A stretch of 64,000 bases of DNA from DAIOEK01 sp964648485 (lineage in GTDB: Bacteria; Chloroflexota; Anaerolineae; Anaerolineales; Anaerolineaceae), in contig CAZYOF010000011.1 in NCBI GenBank assembly GCA_964648485.1, forward strand, positions 1 to 64,000, written 5' to 3'. This document shows, in pieces, positions 1-8,680 of this stretch. The translations under genes were made by a program, and so were the position numbers. Every line of letters begins with the position of its first letter. Position 1 is the first letter of the stretch. The notes beneath the pieces were generated by a model that saw only the letters and a list, made by a program, of their open reading frames with translations, ran no database searches and was not told the DNA's origin.

Positions 1-84
1 AACAAACCCATGGGTATTTATGACTCGAATTTACAGAAAAATGGTTGCGTAATCTAATCTTAAACCTTGTGAACAAATAAAATA

Positions 85-1824
85 ATGAATCGATTACGTG
101 TTTCAATTGAATTACGCGTTACCCTTTTATATTTTGTATTTGGATTTCTTTGGATAGTTTTTTCTGACCACCTGCTTGCAGGAATCACCTCGAGTAAAGA
201 GCAGCTATCTCAAATACAGACCTATAAAGGTTGGTTTTACGTTCTAATAAGCGGAATTTTTATCTACATTATTATTAATAGATATTTGCAACGTCAGCGG
301 CAGGCAGAAAAATTACAGATTGAAACAGAGGAACGCTTTCGCCTGGCTATCTCCGCGGCTCAAATGGGGGTTTTCGACCTAAATATCAATACTGGCGATG
401 TGATTGTAAATGATTTCTATGCGCTAATGCTTGGATATGACCCGCAGCAATTTCATGAGACACATCAAAAATGGCTGGAACGATTACATCCAGATGACCG
501 TCAGCAAATAGAAAGATTATTCGATGATTATATTGCAAGAAAAATCCCTGATTATCGTCTGGAATTTCGACAAAAAACATCTTCTGGCGATTGGAAGTGG
601 ATATTATCGATCGGTAGTATTGTCGAATGGGATGCAGTAGGTAAACCTCTCCGTATGTTGGGAACTTATACTGATATCACGGCTAGGAAAATCTCTGAAC
701 TTGAAATTTCACGTCTTTATGAAGAATCTCAACGTCGCTTACGAAGGATAGAGAGTCTTCATGAGATTGATAATGCGATTACATCAAACTATCATTTGGA
801 TTCAACTCTGGATATTTTAACTGAAAAAGTGAAAGCTGAACTAAATGTAGATGGGGTTGTTGTCCTTTTATTCAATGATGATGAAAACATGTTTGTTCAT
901 GCAGCAAGCCAGGGATTTCCAACTTCCCGGGTGAAAAATGCACGGGTACGTATGGGTGATAGCCTTGCTGGCAAGGCAGCAAAAACAAGGCAGATTATCC
1001 AATTACATGATACGGAAGGCGACATAGATCCTGCATTTAAGTCTATGATGCAGGAAGAAGGTATGCAGGATTATTACAGCGTTGCTCTCATATCAAAGGA
1101 GAAAATTAAAGGCGTACTCGAAATATTTAATCGTTCTACTTTGCACCCAGATAAAGAATGGCTGGATTACTTTGTAACTCTTGCGGGTCAGGCTGCATTA
1201 GCCATCGAAAATGCAAAACTGGTGGATGATTTACAAATTGTGAATGAAGACCTCACGACCGCATACGATGCCACTCTGCAGGGTTGGTCAAATGCATTGG
1301 AATTACGGGAAAGGGAAACAGCCGGTCATAGTAATCGGGTGGTAACACTTACTTTAAAACTGGCAAAGGTATTCGGAATCCCTGAAGAGGAACTTCGTCA
1401 TATCCAACGGGGAGCACTGCTGCATGATATTGGTAAGATGGGAATACCCGACAGTATTTTACTAAAACCAGGACCATTAACAGATGAAGAATGGATGATT
1501 ATGCGCCAGCATCCCATCTTTTCATACCGTCTGATTTCCCAAATCCCCTACCTGCAACCTGCACTGGATATCCCATATTCGCATCATGAGCGCTGGGATG
1601 GATCAGGCTATCCGCAAGGACTGAAAGGAGAGGAGATCCCTCTCGCCGCACGGATTTTTGCAGTCGTAGATGTTTGGGATGCACTTACCAGCGAACGACC
1701 CTACCGCCCTGCCTGGCTCGAGAAGGATGTGAAGAAATATCTTATAGATCAATCCGGCAGGCAGTTTGATCCACAGATTGTGGAAGTATTTCTTAATTTG
1801 CTTGAGAATAAGGAAAAAAGATAA
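85..1824 (+). CDS. Membrane PAS-GAF-HD-GYP signalling protein
   Basis: Probable cyclic-di-GMP phosphodiesterase with a sensory front end. Of 579 residues, two hydrophobic segments (about 9-33 and 48-66) anchor it in the membrane. A PAS domain (about 83-205) and a GAF domain (about 225-380) follow, then an HD-GYP domain (about 395-570). The HD pair is H447-D448, and G508-Y509-P510 gives the GYP signature, so the catalytic core looks intact. The ligand sensed by PAS or GAF cannot be told. No clear Shine-Dalgarno precedes the ATG. It stands alone, ending in a terminator shared with the convergent acyltransferase gene. Confidence 0.93.
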   Translation: MNRLRVSIELRVTLLYFVFGFLWIVFSDHLLAGITSSKEQLSQIQTYKGWFYVLISGIFIYIIINRYLQRQRQAEKLQIETEERFRLAISAAQMGVFDLNINTGDVIVNDFYALMLGYDPQQFHETHQKWLERLHPDDRQQIERLFDDYIARKIPDYRLEFRQKTSSGDWKWILSIGSIVEWDAVGKPLRMLGTYTDITARKISELEISRLYEESQRRLRRIESLHEIDNAITSNYHLDSTLDILTEKVKAELNVDGVVVLLFNDDENMFVHAASQGFPTSRVKNARVRMGDSLAGKAAKTRQIIQLHDTEGDIDPAFKSMMQEEGMQDYYSVALISKEKIKGVLEIFNRSTLHPDKEWLDYFVTLAGQAALAIENAKLVDDLQIVNEDLTTAYDATLQGWSNALELRERETAGHSNRVVTLTLKLAKVFGIPEEELRHIQRGALLHDIGKMGIPDSILLKPGPLTDEEWMIMRQHPIFSYRLISQIPYLQPALDIPYSHHERWDGSGYPQGLKGEEIPLAARIFAVVDVWDALTSERPYRPAWLEKDVKKYLIDQSGRQFDPQIVEVFLNLLENKEKR

Positions 1825-1853
1825 CCAGCCAATGGTGGCGCCTGGTTATTTAA
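1821..1853. terminator. Bidirectional terminator between HD-GYP and acyltransferase genes
   Basis: An inverted repeat pairs ATAACCAG (1821-1828) with CTGGTTAT (1842-1849) and has an inner GCCA/TGGC stem. It lies between two convergent genes and is followed by an A/T-rich stretch. Confidence 0.65.
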
Positions 1854-1866
1854 AATAAAATCTAAT

Positions 1867-2541
1867 TTACCTGGTAATTTCCAGGTATTGAAGCGAAGTT
1901 ATTTTCGGTTCTGAATAAAATCCACGGTACTCTTCCGGCAACAAAGCAGCAATCAACCACATTGTTTCATCGGTTACACCCTGCCTTACCTCTTTATCGC
2001 GAATGTCAAGACCGGGTTTTAACTGATAGATTTCCCCCACTCTAACATGGAAATCTGTCCGAACAAGACGCTGCATATTATCCCAGATCACTTCACCACC
2101 ATAAAACGCCATGGGTTGGATGGGTGATTTTGCTTCAGAAGCCAGCAAACTGAAACCGGGTTTCCCCCGCTGTAAATGACCGGTTTTGCTTCGCGTACCT
2201 TCAGGGGCAACAACCAGTATCTGTCGTTCTGCTAATGCTTCTTTTGCCAACCGGAATGCAGTTAAATCTACTTCTCCGCGTCTGATCGGAATGGCTTTCC
2301 ACATACTGAACAGGGCGCCCAGGAAAAAATTGTTCCATGTTTCTTTCTTCACCAGCGCTGTGATAGGTCTGGGAAGCAAGTGAGTATACAGCAAGGGGGC
2401 ATCCAGAAAATTCACATGATTAACAGCAAGGATCAACGGACCACGGTGGGGCACTTTATACAGTTCATCCGCATCCACCCGGCAGATGGTTCGGGTAACT
2501 CCCCGGATGGTTCCGTTGATCATTCTGGACGGAAAAGTCAT
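1867..2541 (-). CDS. 1-acyl-sn-glycerol-3-phosphate acyltransferase family protein
   Basis: PlsC-type acyltransferase, 224 residues, expected to acylate lysophosphatidate or a similar lysolipid at the inner face of the membrane. The HX4D catalytic motif is H42...D47, and the substrate-binding EGTR motif is at 114-117. An AAGGAA ribosome site precedes the ATG. It lies 10 bp downstream of the lipid kinase gene on the same strand, so the two probably form a phospholipid operon. The exact acceptor is inferred from family only. Confidence 0.9.
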   Translation of the reverse strand: MTFPSRMINGTIRGVTRTICRVDADELYKVPHRGPLILAVNHVNFLDAPLLYTHLLPRPITALVKKETWNNFFLGALFSMWKAIPIRRGEVDLTAFRLAKEALAERQILVVAPEGTRSKTGHLQRGKPGFSLLASEAKSPIQPMAFYGGEVIWDNMQRLVRTDFHVRVGEIYQLKPGLDIRDKEVRQGVTDETMWLIAALLPEEYRGFYSEPKITSLQYLEITR

Positions 2542-2551
2542 CAGAAATTCC

Positions 2552-3463
2552 TTAACAGACTAATTGTAAAGCATGAGCAACCAGGTTTACGCGCACTTCT
2601 TTACCTGCCGTGCAGACGGTTTCTCCATCAGCATGAGCTGGTAAAGTTCCGTCCAGAGCAGTCACAACCACACCGGTGCTCTGGTAAAACCTGACTGCAG
2701 AATGTTCTCCCTGAGATCCTTTCATAAACCGGCTGATCAACGGGAAAGTACCCAATTTTGATACTTTATTCACACAGCACAAATCAAATTTATTATCATG
2801 TGGATTTCCATCCGGAGCCATGAAAAACCCGCCTCCCATCCGGATACCGTTCATGATGGAAACCATCAATACAGATGCTGTCATTTCATCCGCATCCATC
2901 TTTACATGAACTTTGGGAGCTTTATAGTAAATGAAGATGGTCTTTAGCGCTGCAACCAGATAAGAGGCAAATCCTTTAAGCCGTTTCATTTTTAATGCTT
3001 CGAAACCGACCACGGCATCAAATCCGATGCCCACACCATTCCCAAAATATCTACCTTCAGGGAAATTTTCACCATAAGCGATGCCCAGGTCGATTGCGCG
3101 GGGTTGTTTGCTGGTGAGATTTTTCAGGCTTTCTTCCAGGTTCGTTGGAATCCCCATGGAAAATGCAAAGTCATTTCCTCTTCCAACTGGAATAACCCCC
3201 ATACAAGCTTTAATATTCCGTTCGTTCTGGGCTTTCATTAAGCCATTGATAACTTCATTGGAAGTGCCATCCCCCCCCGCAGAGACAACCACAACATCTT
3301 CAGCCGCATGTTCAGCTGCAATTTCAATTGCCTGCCCCGCATATTGGGTCACAACAATTTCAAAATCCAACTGGTTATCAGTAAAATACTGACGAATTAC
3401 TGGCAGGGATAATTCACCGTTTCCTCTGCCCGATATAGGATTTAAAACAATGAGATATTTCAT
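2552..3463 (-). CDS. Diacylglycerol/lipid kinase (DagK/YegS family)
   Basis: ATP-dependent lipid kinase of the diacylglycerol kinase catalytic-domain family, 303 residues, the usual length. The N-terminal NPISGRGNG stretch (8-16) and the nucleotide-binding GGDGT motif (63-67) are both clear. It would make phosphatidate, or another phosphorylated lipid, for the downstream acyltransferase pathway. A GGGAAG ribosome site supports the start. It is divergent from the glycine cleavage operon. YegS-type and DagK-type members cannot be told apart by eye. Confidence 0.9.
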   Translation of the reverse strand: MKYLIVLNPISGRGNGELSLPVIRQYFTDNQLDFEIVVTQYAGQAIEIAAEHAAEDVVVVSAGGDGTSNEVINGLMKAQNERNIKACMGVIPVGRGNDFAFSMGIPTNLEESLKNLTSKQPRAIDLGIAYGENFPEGRYFGNGVGIGFDAVVGFEALKMKRLKGFASYLVAALKTIFIYYKAPKVHVKMDADEMTASVLMVSIMNGIRMGGGFFMAPDGNPHDNKFDLCCVNKVSKLGTFPLISRFMKGSQGEHSAVRFYQSTGVVVTALDGTLPAHADGETVCTAGKEVRVNLVAHALQLVC

Positions 3464-3593
3464 GGCTTCCCTGAATAATAAGATAGCTGGATTGTAGTGG
3501 ATGGTGATGAGCCGGTCAAGATAGAACCAGTAATATTTATACCTTCTTATTTTGGAAAATCTTGCTATATTTTCGTCAGTGTTACATCTAAAC
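3464..3593. other. Non-coding stretch upstream of the gcv promoter
   Basis: This is the start of the 384-base gap between the lipid kinase gene and gcvH. The rest of the gap holds the promoter, riboswitch and hairpin listed separately. Here I see only A/T-rich sequence that should contain the divergent kinase promoter; no clear hexamer pair was found for it. Confidence 0.4.
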
Positions 3594-3622
3594 TTGACAT
3601 CATCCCCCTAAGCCCGTAGAAT
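3594..3622 (+). promoter_or_regulatory. Sigma-70-type promoter of the glycine cleavage operon
   Basis: A consensus TTGACA (3594-3599) and a near-consensus TAGAAT (3617-3622) are separated by exactly 17 bases. Transcription would start near 3629, just before the riboswitch. Confidence 0.85.
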
Positions 3623-3630
3623 GATTTTAT

Positions 3631-3791
3631 CTTTGGGAAGAGAACTGGATACCCAGGCACCGAAGGGGCAAATCCAAAATTGGATGAATCTCTCAGGTAG
3701 AAGGACCCGAGATTATGCTCTCTGGAAAGTTTGCAAGTACCGAAGGGGCAAACCTCTTATGTGAGGTGAATCTCTCAGGTTAATAACAGAG
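3631..3791 (+). ncRNA. Tandem glycine riboswitch (gcvT element)
   Basis: Two glycine aptamers lie side by side. The hallmark ACCGAAGGGGCAAA occurs at about 3660 and again at about 3740, each followed by a conserved GAATCTCTCAGG segment. The first aptamer ends in the typical GGTAGAAGGACCCGAGA linker. The second aptamer's outer stem can be formed by CTCTG (3720-3724) and CAGAG (3787-3791). It sits between the promoter and gcvH. Glycine binding is known to switch on glycine cleavage genes in such leaders, so the operon is probably induced by excess glycine. Confidence 0.95.
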
Positions 3792-3814
3792 GCGCACGGT
3801 AATAGCCGTGCGCC
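3791..3814 (+). promoter_or_regulatory. Expression-platform hairpin of the glycine riboswitch
   Basis: A perfect 9-bp stem, GGCGCACGG (3791-3799) with CCGTGCGCC (3806-3814), closes a six-base loop. Only a short weak T stretch follows, so it is a poor classical terminator. Its first base overlaps the 3' strand of the second aptamer's outer stem, which suggests mutually exclusive folding. The switching mechanism is inference. Confidence 0.6.
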
Positions 3815-3847
3815 TGTCAATTTAATCCAACATTATCGGAGGACACA

Positions 3848-4240
3848 ATGAATATTCCCGCAGGTCTAAAGTTTGCAAAATCAGATGAATGGGTCAAAGT
3901 GGATGGAAACATTGCAACTATCGGCGTGAGCGATTACGCACAGGAACAGCTTTCAGATGTGGTTTTTGTAGAAATCACAGTAGGTTCGGGTGATGAAGTG
4001 AAAAAAGGGAAACCATTCGCAACGGTTGAGTCTGTCAAAGCAGCATCAGATGTAAACGCACCGGTATCAGGCAAAGTCACAGAAGTGAATGAAGGATTGG
4101 CTGATTCCCCTGAAAATGTGAACACTGAACCATATTCTGGTGCCTGGATGATCAAGGTCGAATTGGCAAATCCGGCTGAGCTGGATGACCTGATGGATGG
4201 TCCGGCGTACGAAGCTTATTGCCAATCACGCGAGCATTAA
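3848..4240 (+). CDS. gcvH: Glycine cleavage system H protein
   Basis: Lipoylated shuttle protein of the glycine cleavage complex, 130 residues, the usual size. It carries the aminomethyl group from P protein to T protein. The lipoyl-lysine is K64 within ESVKAAS. A GGAGGAC ribosome site precedes the start. It is the first gene after the glycine riboswitch and is followed after one base by gcvPA, so glycine controls the whole operon. Confidence 0.97.
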   Translation: MNIPAGLKFAKSDEWVKVDGNIATIGVSDYAQEQLSDVVFVEITVGSGDEVKKGKPFATVESVKAASDVNAPVSGKVTEVNEGLADSPENVNTEPYSGAWMIKVELANPAELDDLMDGPAYEAYCQSREH

Positions 4241-4241
4241 T

Positions 4242-5594
4242 ATGTTCATCCCCCACACCGAGTCTGAAACAAAGGAGATGCTGGATGCAGTTGGCATTCG
4301 GTCGATGGAAGATCTATTTTCCATGGTACCGAAGAAATACCGTTTTCCGGCTTTAAATCTCCCGCCCGCCATGACTGAAATGGAAATCATGGCAGAGTTG
4401 CAACATCTTGCAGGTGCTAACGAAACCTCTGAAAACCTGATCTCATTTCTCGGCGGTGGAGTCTACAATCATTACATTCCTGCTGCCGTAGATATGATCC
4501 TCCGCAGAGGAGAATTTTATACAGCTTATACACCATACCAGCCTGAAATCTCTCAGGGAACCCTGCAGGTGATTTTCGAGTACCAGAGCCTGATCGCCTC
4601 TTTAACAGGGATGGAAGCATGCAATGCTTCTCATTATGATGGGGCTACATCATGTGCTGAAGCGGTAATCATGGCTTACCATCACTTCCGCGGAAAACGG
4701 CCTAAAGTATTGCTCTCACCCACCCTGCACCCCATGTACCGCCAGGTGATCCGCACATACACACAGGGTTATGCAGATTTAGTCCTTACCGGTGACCAGG
4801 TAGATGGGATTCCTACTGGCGACCCCGCACAGCTTATTCCGCAGGTGGATGCTCAGACATCCCTGGTCATTGTCCAGTATCCCGATTTCCTGGGAAATAT
4901 ATATGACTACACGCAACTAGTTCAAAAAGCACACGAAATCGGTGCGCTGGTTGCCATTGCAGTCAATCCCATTTCCCTCGCCCTGTTCAAATCTCCCGGT
5001 GACATGGGCGCAGATATTGCCGTTGGTGAAGGACAAACCCTGGGTATTCCCCTTTCTTATGGCGGACCTTATCTCGGATTATTCGCAACAAAAATGGAAT
5101 ATATCCGCAAGATCTCGGGACGACTGGTGGGTGAAACCACTGATACAGAAGGGAAACGGGCTTACGTTCTGACCCTAACTGCACGTGAGCAGCATATCCG
5201 TCGCGAAAAAGCCACATCCAACATTTGTACCAATCAAGGCTTACTCGCCCTGGCGGCAACGGTGTACATGAGCCTGGTCGGAAAAGCAGGATTAAAAAAG
5301 GTTGCGGAACTGAATTACCATAAAGCTCATTATGCAGCCGAACAAATCAGTAAAATTCCTGGTTACTCCATCTGCAGTACCCAACCCTTCTTTAATGAAT
5401 TTGCTGTATGCTGTCCTGGACCTGCACGTGAATTAAATGCCCATTTACTGGATCATGGAATCATGGGCGGGTTGGATCTGGGAGAAATATTCCCATCCAT
5501 GAAAAATTACTTATTAATCGCGGTTACAGAGTTGAATACAAAAGAAGAGATAGACCTTCTGTGCGATGTTCTCGGGGAGGTGGATCATGACTGA
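4242..5594 (+). CDS. gcvPA: Glycine dehydrogenase (decarboxylating) subunit 1
   Basis: N-terminal half of the split glycine decarboxylase (P protein), 450 residues, which matches the family. With GcvPB it decarboxylates glycine and loads the aminomethyl group on GcvH. An upstream in-frame start at 4197 lies inside gcvH and would add 15 unrelated residues. The ATG at 4242, one base after the gcvH stop, begins the conserved FIPHTESETKEML sequence and is preferred, although no strong ribosome site precedes it, so translation is probably coupled. Confidence 0.96.
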   Translation: MFIPHTESETKEMLDAVGIRSMEDLFSMVPKKYRFPALNLPPAMTEMEIMAELQHLAGANETSENLISFLGGGVYNHYIPAAVDMILRRGEFYTAYTPYQPEISQGTLQVIFEYQSLIASLTGMEACNASHYDGATSCAEAVIMAYHHFRGKRPKVLLSPTLHPMYRQVIRTYTQGYADLVLTGDQVDGIPTGDPAQLIPQVDAQTSLVIVQYPDFLGNIYDYTQLVQKAHEIGALVAIAVNPISLALFKSPGDMGADIAVGEGQTLGIPLSYGGPYLGLFATKMEYIRKISGRLVGETTDTEGKRAYVLTLTAREQHIRREKATSNICTNQGLLALAATVYMSLVGKAGLKKVAELNYHKAHYAAEQISKIPGYSICSTQPFFNEFAVCCPGPARELNAHLLDHGIMGGLDLGEIFPSMKNYLLIAVTELNTKEEIDLLCDVLGEVDHD

Positions 5595-7050
5595 ACCTAC
5601 CGTTTATGAACTTTCCTCCGCCGGACGTCAAGGAGTTCGTTTTCCTGATCCGGATGTACCGCAATCTCCCCTACCGAAAGCCCTTCTCAGGGATGAATTA
5701 CCCTTGCCTGAGCTTTCAGAGCTTGATGTGGTACGTCACTTCACCAACCTGTCAAAACTGAATTACAGCGTGGATGGTGGCTATTATCCACTTGGATCTT
5801 GTACCATGAAATATAACCCCAAGGTGAATGAAGTCGCCGCCCGTCTGCCGGGTTTTGCACTTTCTCATCCCCTTCAGCCAGTTGAAACCGTTCAGGGGAA
5901 CCTGTTATTAATGTATCAGCTGCAGGAACTACTGAAAGAGATCAGCGGTTTTGCAGCAGTTACCTTGCAGCCTGCTGCCGGCGCGCAGGGGGAGTTGGTG
6001 GGTGTATTGATCATGCGCGCCTATCACCTCTCTCGTGGAGATACCAGGCGCAATAAGATTCTCATCCCTGATTCTGCCCATGGAACAAATCCGGCTACAT
6101 CCAGTATGAGCGGGATGGAAGTAATCGGCATTCCTTCCGATGCACGTGGAAATGTGGATCTTGATGCACTGAAATCCGCCTGTGATGACACCCTTGTTGG
6201 CATGATGCTGACCAATCCCAATACACTGGGTTTGTTTGATGAAAATGTCGAAGAAGTCGTCCGCATCGTTCATGAAGCAGGTGGTATTCTCTACGGCGAT
6301 GGAGCAAACCTCAACGCCCTCTTGGGGATAGTCAGACCCGGAGACCTGGGTTTTGATATCATGCACTTCAACCTGCATAAAACCTTCTCCACCCCCCACG
6401 GCGGAGGTGGACCCGGCTCTGGTCCCGTTGCGGTAGCAGCCCACCTGGTAGATTTCCTTCCAGCCCCTCTGATCGAGATCGTCGAACCCGGTGATGAGGA
6501 AACAGCGCCCCTCTACGGTTTCTACAACCCGCCTAAATCAATTGGCAGGATGAAATCCTTCAACGGTCATTTTGGTATGCTCGTTCGCGCTTATACCTAC
6601 ATCCTCATGCACGGACCGGATGGCTTACGGAGAATTGCGGAATATGCCGTTTTAAATGCCAATTACCTATTGTCGAAGATCCGGCATGCCTATCCATTAC
6701 CGTATGATCGAATCTGCATGCATGAGTTTGTTCTCGAAGGTCATTGGGTAGATGCGCCTGAAGTCCATGCATTGGATATCGCGAAAAGATTGATGGATTA
6801 CAATTTCCATCCCCCAACCAATTACTTCCCATTGATCGTCAAAGAAGCTTTGATGATTGAGCCAACAGAGACTGAAAGCAAGCAGACTCTCGATGCCTTT
6901 GCCGATGCAATGCTAAAAATTGCAGAAGAAGCTCATAAAGAACCGGATTTGTTGAAATCTGCGCCACATCACACGCCTGTTGGAAGGTTGGATGAAGTGA
7001 AAGCAGCCAGAGATCTTGTTTTATGTTGTTGGAGACCGGAAGAAGACTAA
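5587..7050 (+). CDS. gcvPB: Glycine dehydrogenase (decarboxylating) subunit 2
   Basis: C-terminal half of the split P protein, 487 residues, which carries the cofactor site. The PLP-binding lysine is K265 in NLHKTFSTPHGGGGPGSGP. The ATG at 5587 has a GGGGAGG ribosome site at proper spacing and overlaps the gcvPA stop by 8 bp. The operon ends here in a strong terminator. The T protein (gcvT) and lipoamide dehydrogenase genes are not in the window and must lie elsewhere if the cleavage system is complete. Confidence 0.96.
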   Translation: MTEPTVYELSSAGRQGVRFPDPDVPQSPLPKALLRDELPLPELSELDVVRHFTNLSKLNYSVDGGYYPLGSCTMKYNPKVNEVAARLPGFALSHPLQPVETVQGNLLLMYQLQELLKEISGFAAVTLQPAAGAQGELVGVLIMRAYHLSRGDTRRNKILIPDSAHGTNPATSSMSGMEVIGIPSDARGNVDLDALKSACDDTLVGMMLTNPNTLGLFDENVEEVVRIVHEAGGILYGDGANLNALLGIVRPGDLGFDIMHFNLHKTFSTPHGGGGPGSGPVAVAAHLVDFLPAPLIEIVEPGDEETAPLYGFYNPPKSIGRMKSFNGHFGMLVRAYTYILMHGPDGLRRIAEYAVLNANYLLSKIRHAYPLPYDRICMHEFVLEGHWVDAPEVHALDIAKRLMDYNFHPPTNYFPLIVKEALMIEPTETESKQTLDAFADAMLKIAEEAHKEPDLLKSAPHHTPVGRLDEVKAARDLVLCCWRPEED

Positions 7051-7059
7051 AATAACTAA

Positions 7060-7097
7060 AAATATCACGGGGAAATCACTCCCCGTGATATTTTGTT
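7060..7097 (+). terminator. Terminator of the gcv operon
   Basis: A 13-bp perfect stem pairs 7060-7072 with 7081-7093 (core CACGGGG/CCCCGTG), has an 8-base loop and runs into TTTTGTT. Confidence 0.9.
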
Positions 7098-7120
7098 AAG
7101 GAATTGATAAGATTTACCCC

Positions 7121-7149
7121 TTGTATATGTAATATGTACGGGCGATAAT
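7121..7149 (+). promoter_or_regulatory. Promoter of the Flp pilin gene
   Basis: TTGTAT (7121-7126) and GATAAT (7144-7149) are separated by 17 bases, giving a 5' leader of about 50 bases before the pilin gene. This gives the pilin its own promoter. Confidence 0.65.
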
Positions 7150-7206
7150 CAAACAAGAAGATTTGTTTTTGGATGTGACTATTTAAATCACAGGAGGTGA
7201 AATCGG

Positions 7207-7350
7207 ATGAAACTGAGAAAGGAGCGAGGGCAGGGATTAGTAGAATATGCGTTGATTATGGTCATGGTTGCCCTGGCGGTCATCGTTATCCTTGCTCTTC
7301 TGGGTCCAGCAATAGGCAACATTTATAGTAACCTTATTCCATTAATTTAG
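7207..7350 (+). CDS. Flp-family type IVb pilin
   Basis: Small pilin precursor of 47 residues. The N-terminus is MKLRKERGQGLVEYALI, giving the basic leader, the G/Q-G-x-x-x-E-Y processing site and the conserved glutamate of Flp pilins. A hydrophobic helix (about 16-33) and a short polar tail follow. An ideal AGGAGGTG site (7191-7198) precedes the ATG. It has its own promoter and terminator. Flp pilins are built by Tad machines; the tadC-tadB-cpaF-cpaE genes at 60.1-64.0 kb are the likely assembly system. The prepilin peptidase is not in view. Confidence 0.9.
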   Translation: MKLRKERGQGLVEYALIMVMVALAVIVILALLGPAIGNIYSNLIPLI

Positions 7351-7380
7351 TTTTTCTCATCAATTATTATTGCTTCATTT

Positions 7381-7405
7381 AAAGCTGCGCAAAGCAGCTT
7401 TATTC
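7381..7405 (+). terminator. Terminator after the Flp pilin gene
   Basis: AAAGCTGC (7381-7388) pairs with GCAGCTTT (7394-7401) around a five-base loop and is followed by ATTCTTT. It overlaps the stop codon of the convergent exonuclease gene, so it may serve both strands. Confidence 0.75.
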
Positions 7406-8164
7406 TTTAAGGATCATGGAAACCGGGCAATGATCTGACCCCATAACATCATCATGGATTTGCACATCGACAACACGATTTTGAAAATCTGGCGAGATCA
7501 TGTAATAGTCAAGCCGCCATCCCACGTTTCGGGCACGGGCATTGGTTATATATGTCCACCAGGTGTACTGAACCTTTTCCGGATATAAATGCCTGAAGAT
7601 GTCAATCATGCCATGCGAAACATACTCATCCACCTTTGCCCTCTCTTCAGGGAGAAAGCCGGACGTATCCATGTTTTGTTTTGGATTTGCGAGGTCAATT
7701 TCATGATGGGCGGTATTAAAATCGCCGGTGATCACCACCTGCTCTCCTTGTGCAACCAGCTCTTTATAGATCTTGAGCAGCTCGTCATAAAACTCCAGCT
7801 TATAATCGACTCTGTCTTTTCCTCTCTGCCCATTGGGAAAATATATATTAAAAAGTGTAAAACCGGCTTGTTTACTTTGAATAACTCGCCCTTCCACATC
7901 AAATTTTTCCAAACCCAACCCAAATTTGATCGTATCAGGAGATTTTTTAAAGAATGTTGCCACGCCGCTGTATCCCGGACGCTGGGCAGGATTCCAAACG
8001 ATTTCATAACCGGGTACTTCAAGCTGTTCAGGTTTCAATTGTTCCGGCTTAGTTTTTATCTCCTGCAGGCAGAGAACATCCGGCTGAGCATCCATAAGCC
8101 ATTCGAAAAAGCCTTTGCCGGTAATCGCACGATACCCATTGATATTCCATGTTGTAATCTTCAT
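7400..8164 (-). CDS. xth: Exodeoxyribonuclease III
   Basis: DNA repair exonuclease/AP endonuclease of the ExoIII-APE1 superfamily, 254 residues. The start MKITTWNINGYRA is typical; the metal-binding glutamate is E35 in LQEIK, and the protein ends with the catalytic SDHCPVSM. A GTG two codons upstream (8170) is in frame, but it sits inside the GGAGTG ribosome site of the ATG at 8164, so the ATG is preferred. It is divergent from the receiver gene. Confidence 0.95.
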   Translation of the reverse strand: MKITTWNINGYRAITGKGFFEWLMDAQPDVLCLQEIKTKPEQLKPEQLEVPGYEIVWNPAQRPGYSGVATFFKKSPDTIKFGLGLEKFDVEGRVIQSKQAGFTLFNIYFPNGQRGKDRVDYKLEFYDELLKIYKELVAQGEQVVITGDFNTAHHEIDLANPKQNMDTSGFLPEERAKVDEYVSHGMIDIFRHLYPEKVQYTWWTYITNARARNVGWRLDYYMISPDFQNRVVDVQIHDDVMGSDHCPVSMILKE

Positions 8165-8175
8165 ATTCACTCCGG

Positions 8176-8203
8176 TTGCGTTTCAGAAAGCCTGTGGTAA
8201 ACT
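8176..8203 (+). promoter_or_regulatory. Probable promoter of the receiver-domain gene
   Basis: TTGCGT (8176-8181) and TAAACT (8198-8203) are 16 bases apart, 25 bases before the start codon of the receiver gene. Confidence 0.5.
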
Positions 8204-8227
8204 TTAACTATTATAAGGAGGAAATCT

Positions 8228-8617
8228 ATGGATGTCAGTCCCTCAAAGAAGATTGTATATATCGAAGACGATCCAGAAATGATCGACTTGGTAGAAATGA
8301 TCCTGAATCGCCATGGATTTTCAGTAAAAGGTGCGCATGGAGGCAGAAAGGGGCTGGATATCGTCCATCAGGAAAATCCCGATTTGATCCTGCTAGATCT
8401 GATGATGCCCGATTTGGACGGCTGGGATGTGTACCAGCAACTAAAAGCGGATGACGCAACGAAAGCGATTCCGGTCATCGTTATTACTGCAAAAGCCCAA
8501 TCGATTGATAAAGTGTTGGGTTTACATATCGCCAAAGTAGATGACTATATTTCTAAACCCTTCCGTCCCCAGGAATTGTTGGATAGTGTCGATAAGGTTA
8601 TCAACCAGCGTAAATAA
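8228..8617 (+). CDS. Single-domain response regulator
   Basis: CheY-like receiver protein of 129 residues with no output domain. The acidic pair is in YIEDD (11-15), the phosphoacceptor is D57 in LILLDLMMPD, the switch threonine is in VITAKA, and the conserved lysine is in SKPF. An AAGGAGG ribosome site supports the start. No kinase is adjacent, so its partner is unknown. A hairpin terminator follows directly. Confidence 0.93.
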   Translation: MDVSPSKKIVYIEDDPEMIDLVEMILNRHGFSVKGAHGGRKGLDIVHQENPDLILLDLMMPDLDGWDVYQQLKADDATKAIPVIVITAKAQSIDKVLGLHIAKVDDYISKPFRPQELLDSVDKVINQRK

Positions 8618-8647
8618 TTGGAAAATTTACTTATTTGATCTATTCTT

Positions 8648-8675
8648 CGGACGACAAAGGTTGTCGTCCGTATTT
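8648..8675 (+). terminator. Terminator after the receiver gene
   Basis: A ten-base perfect stem CGGACGACAA (8648-8657)/TTGTCGTCCG (8661-8670) has a three-base loop and is followed by TATTT. The next gene starts 10 bases later. Confidence 0.8.
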
Positions 8676-8680
8676 ATATA

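Noticed and set aside
5929..6444. 171-codon antisense frame over gcvPB
   Set aside because: Shadow of a highly conserved gene with a known active-site lysine on the sense strand.
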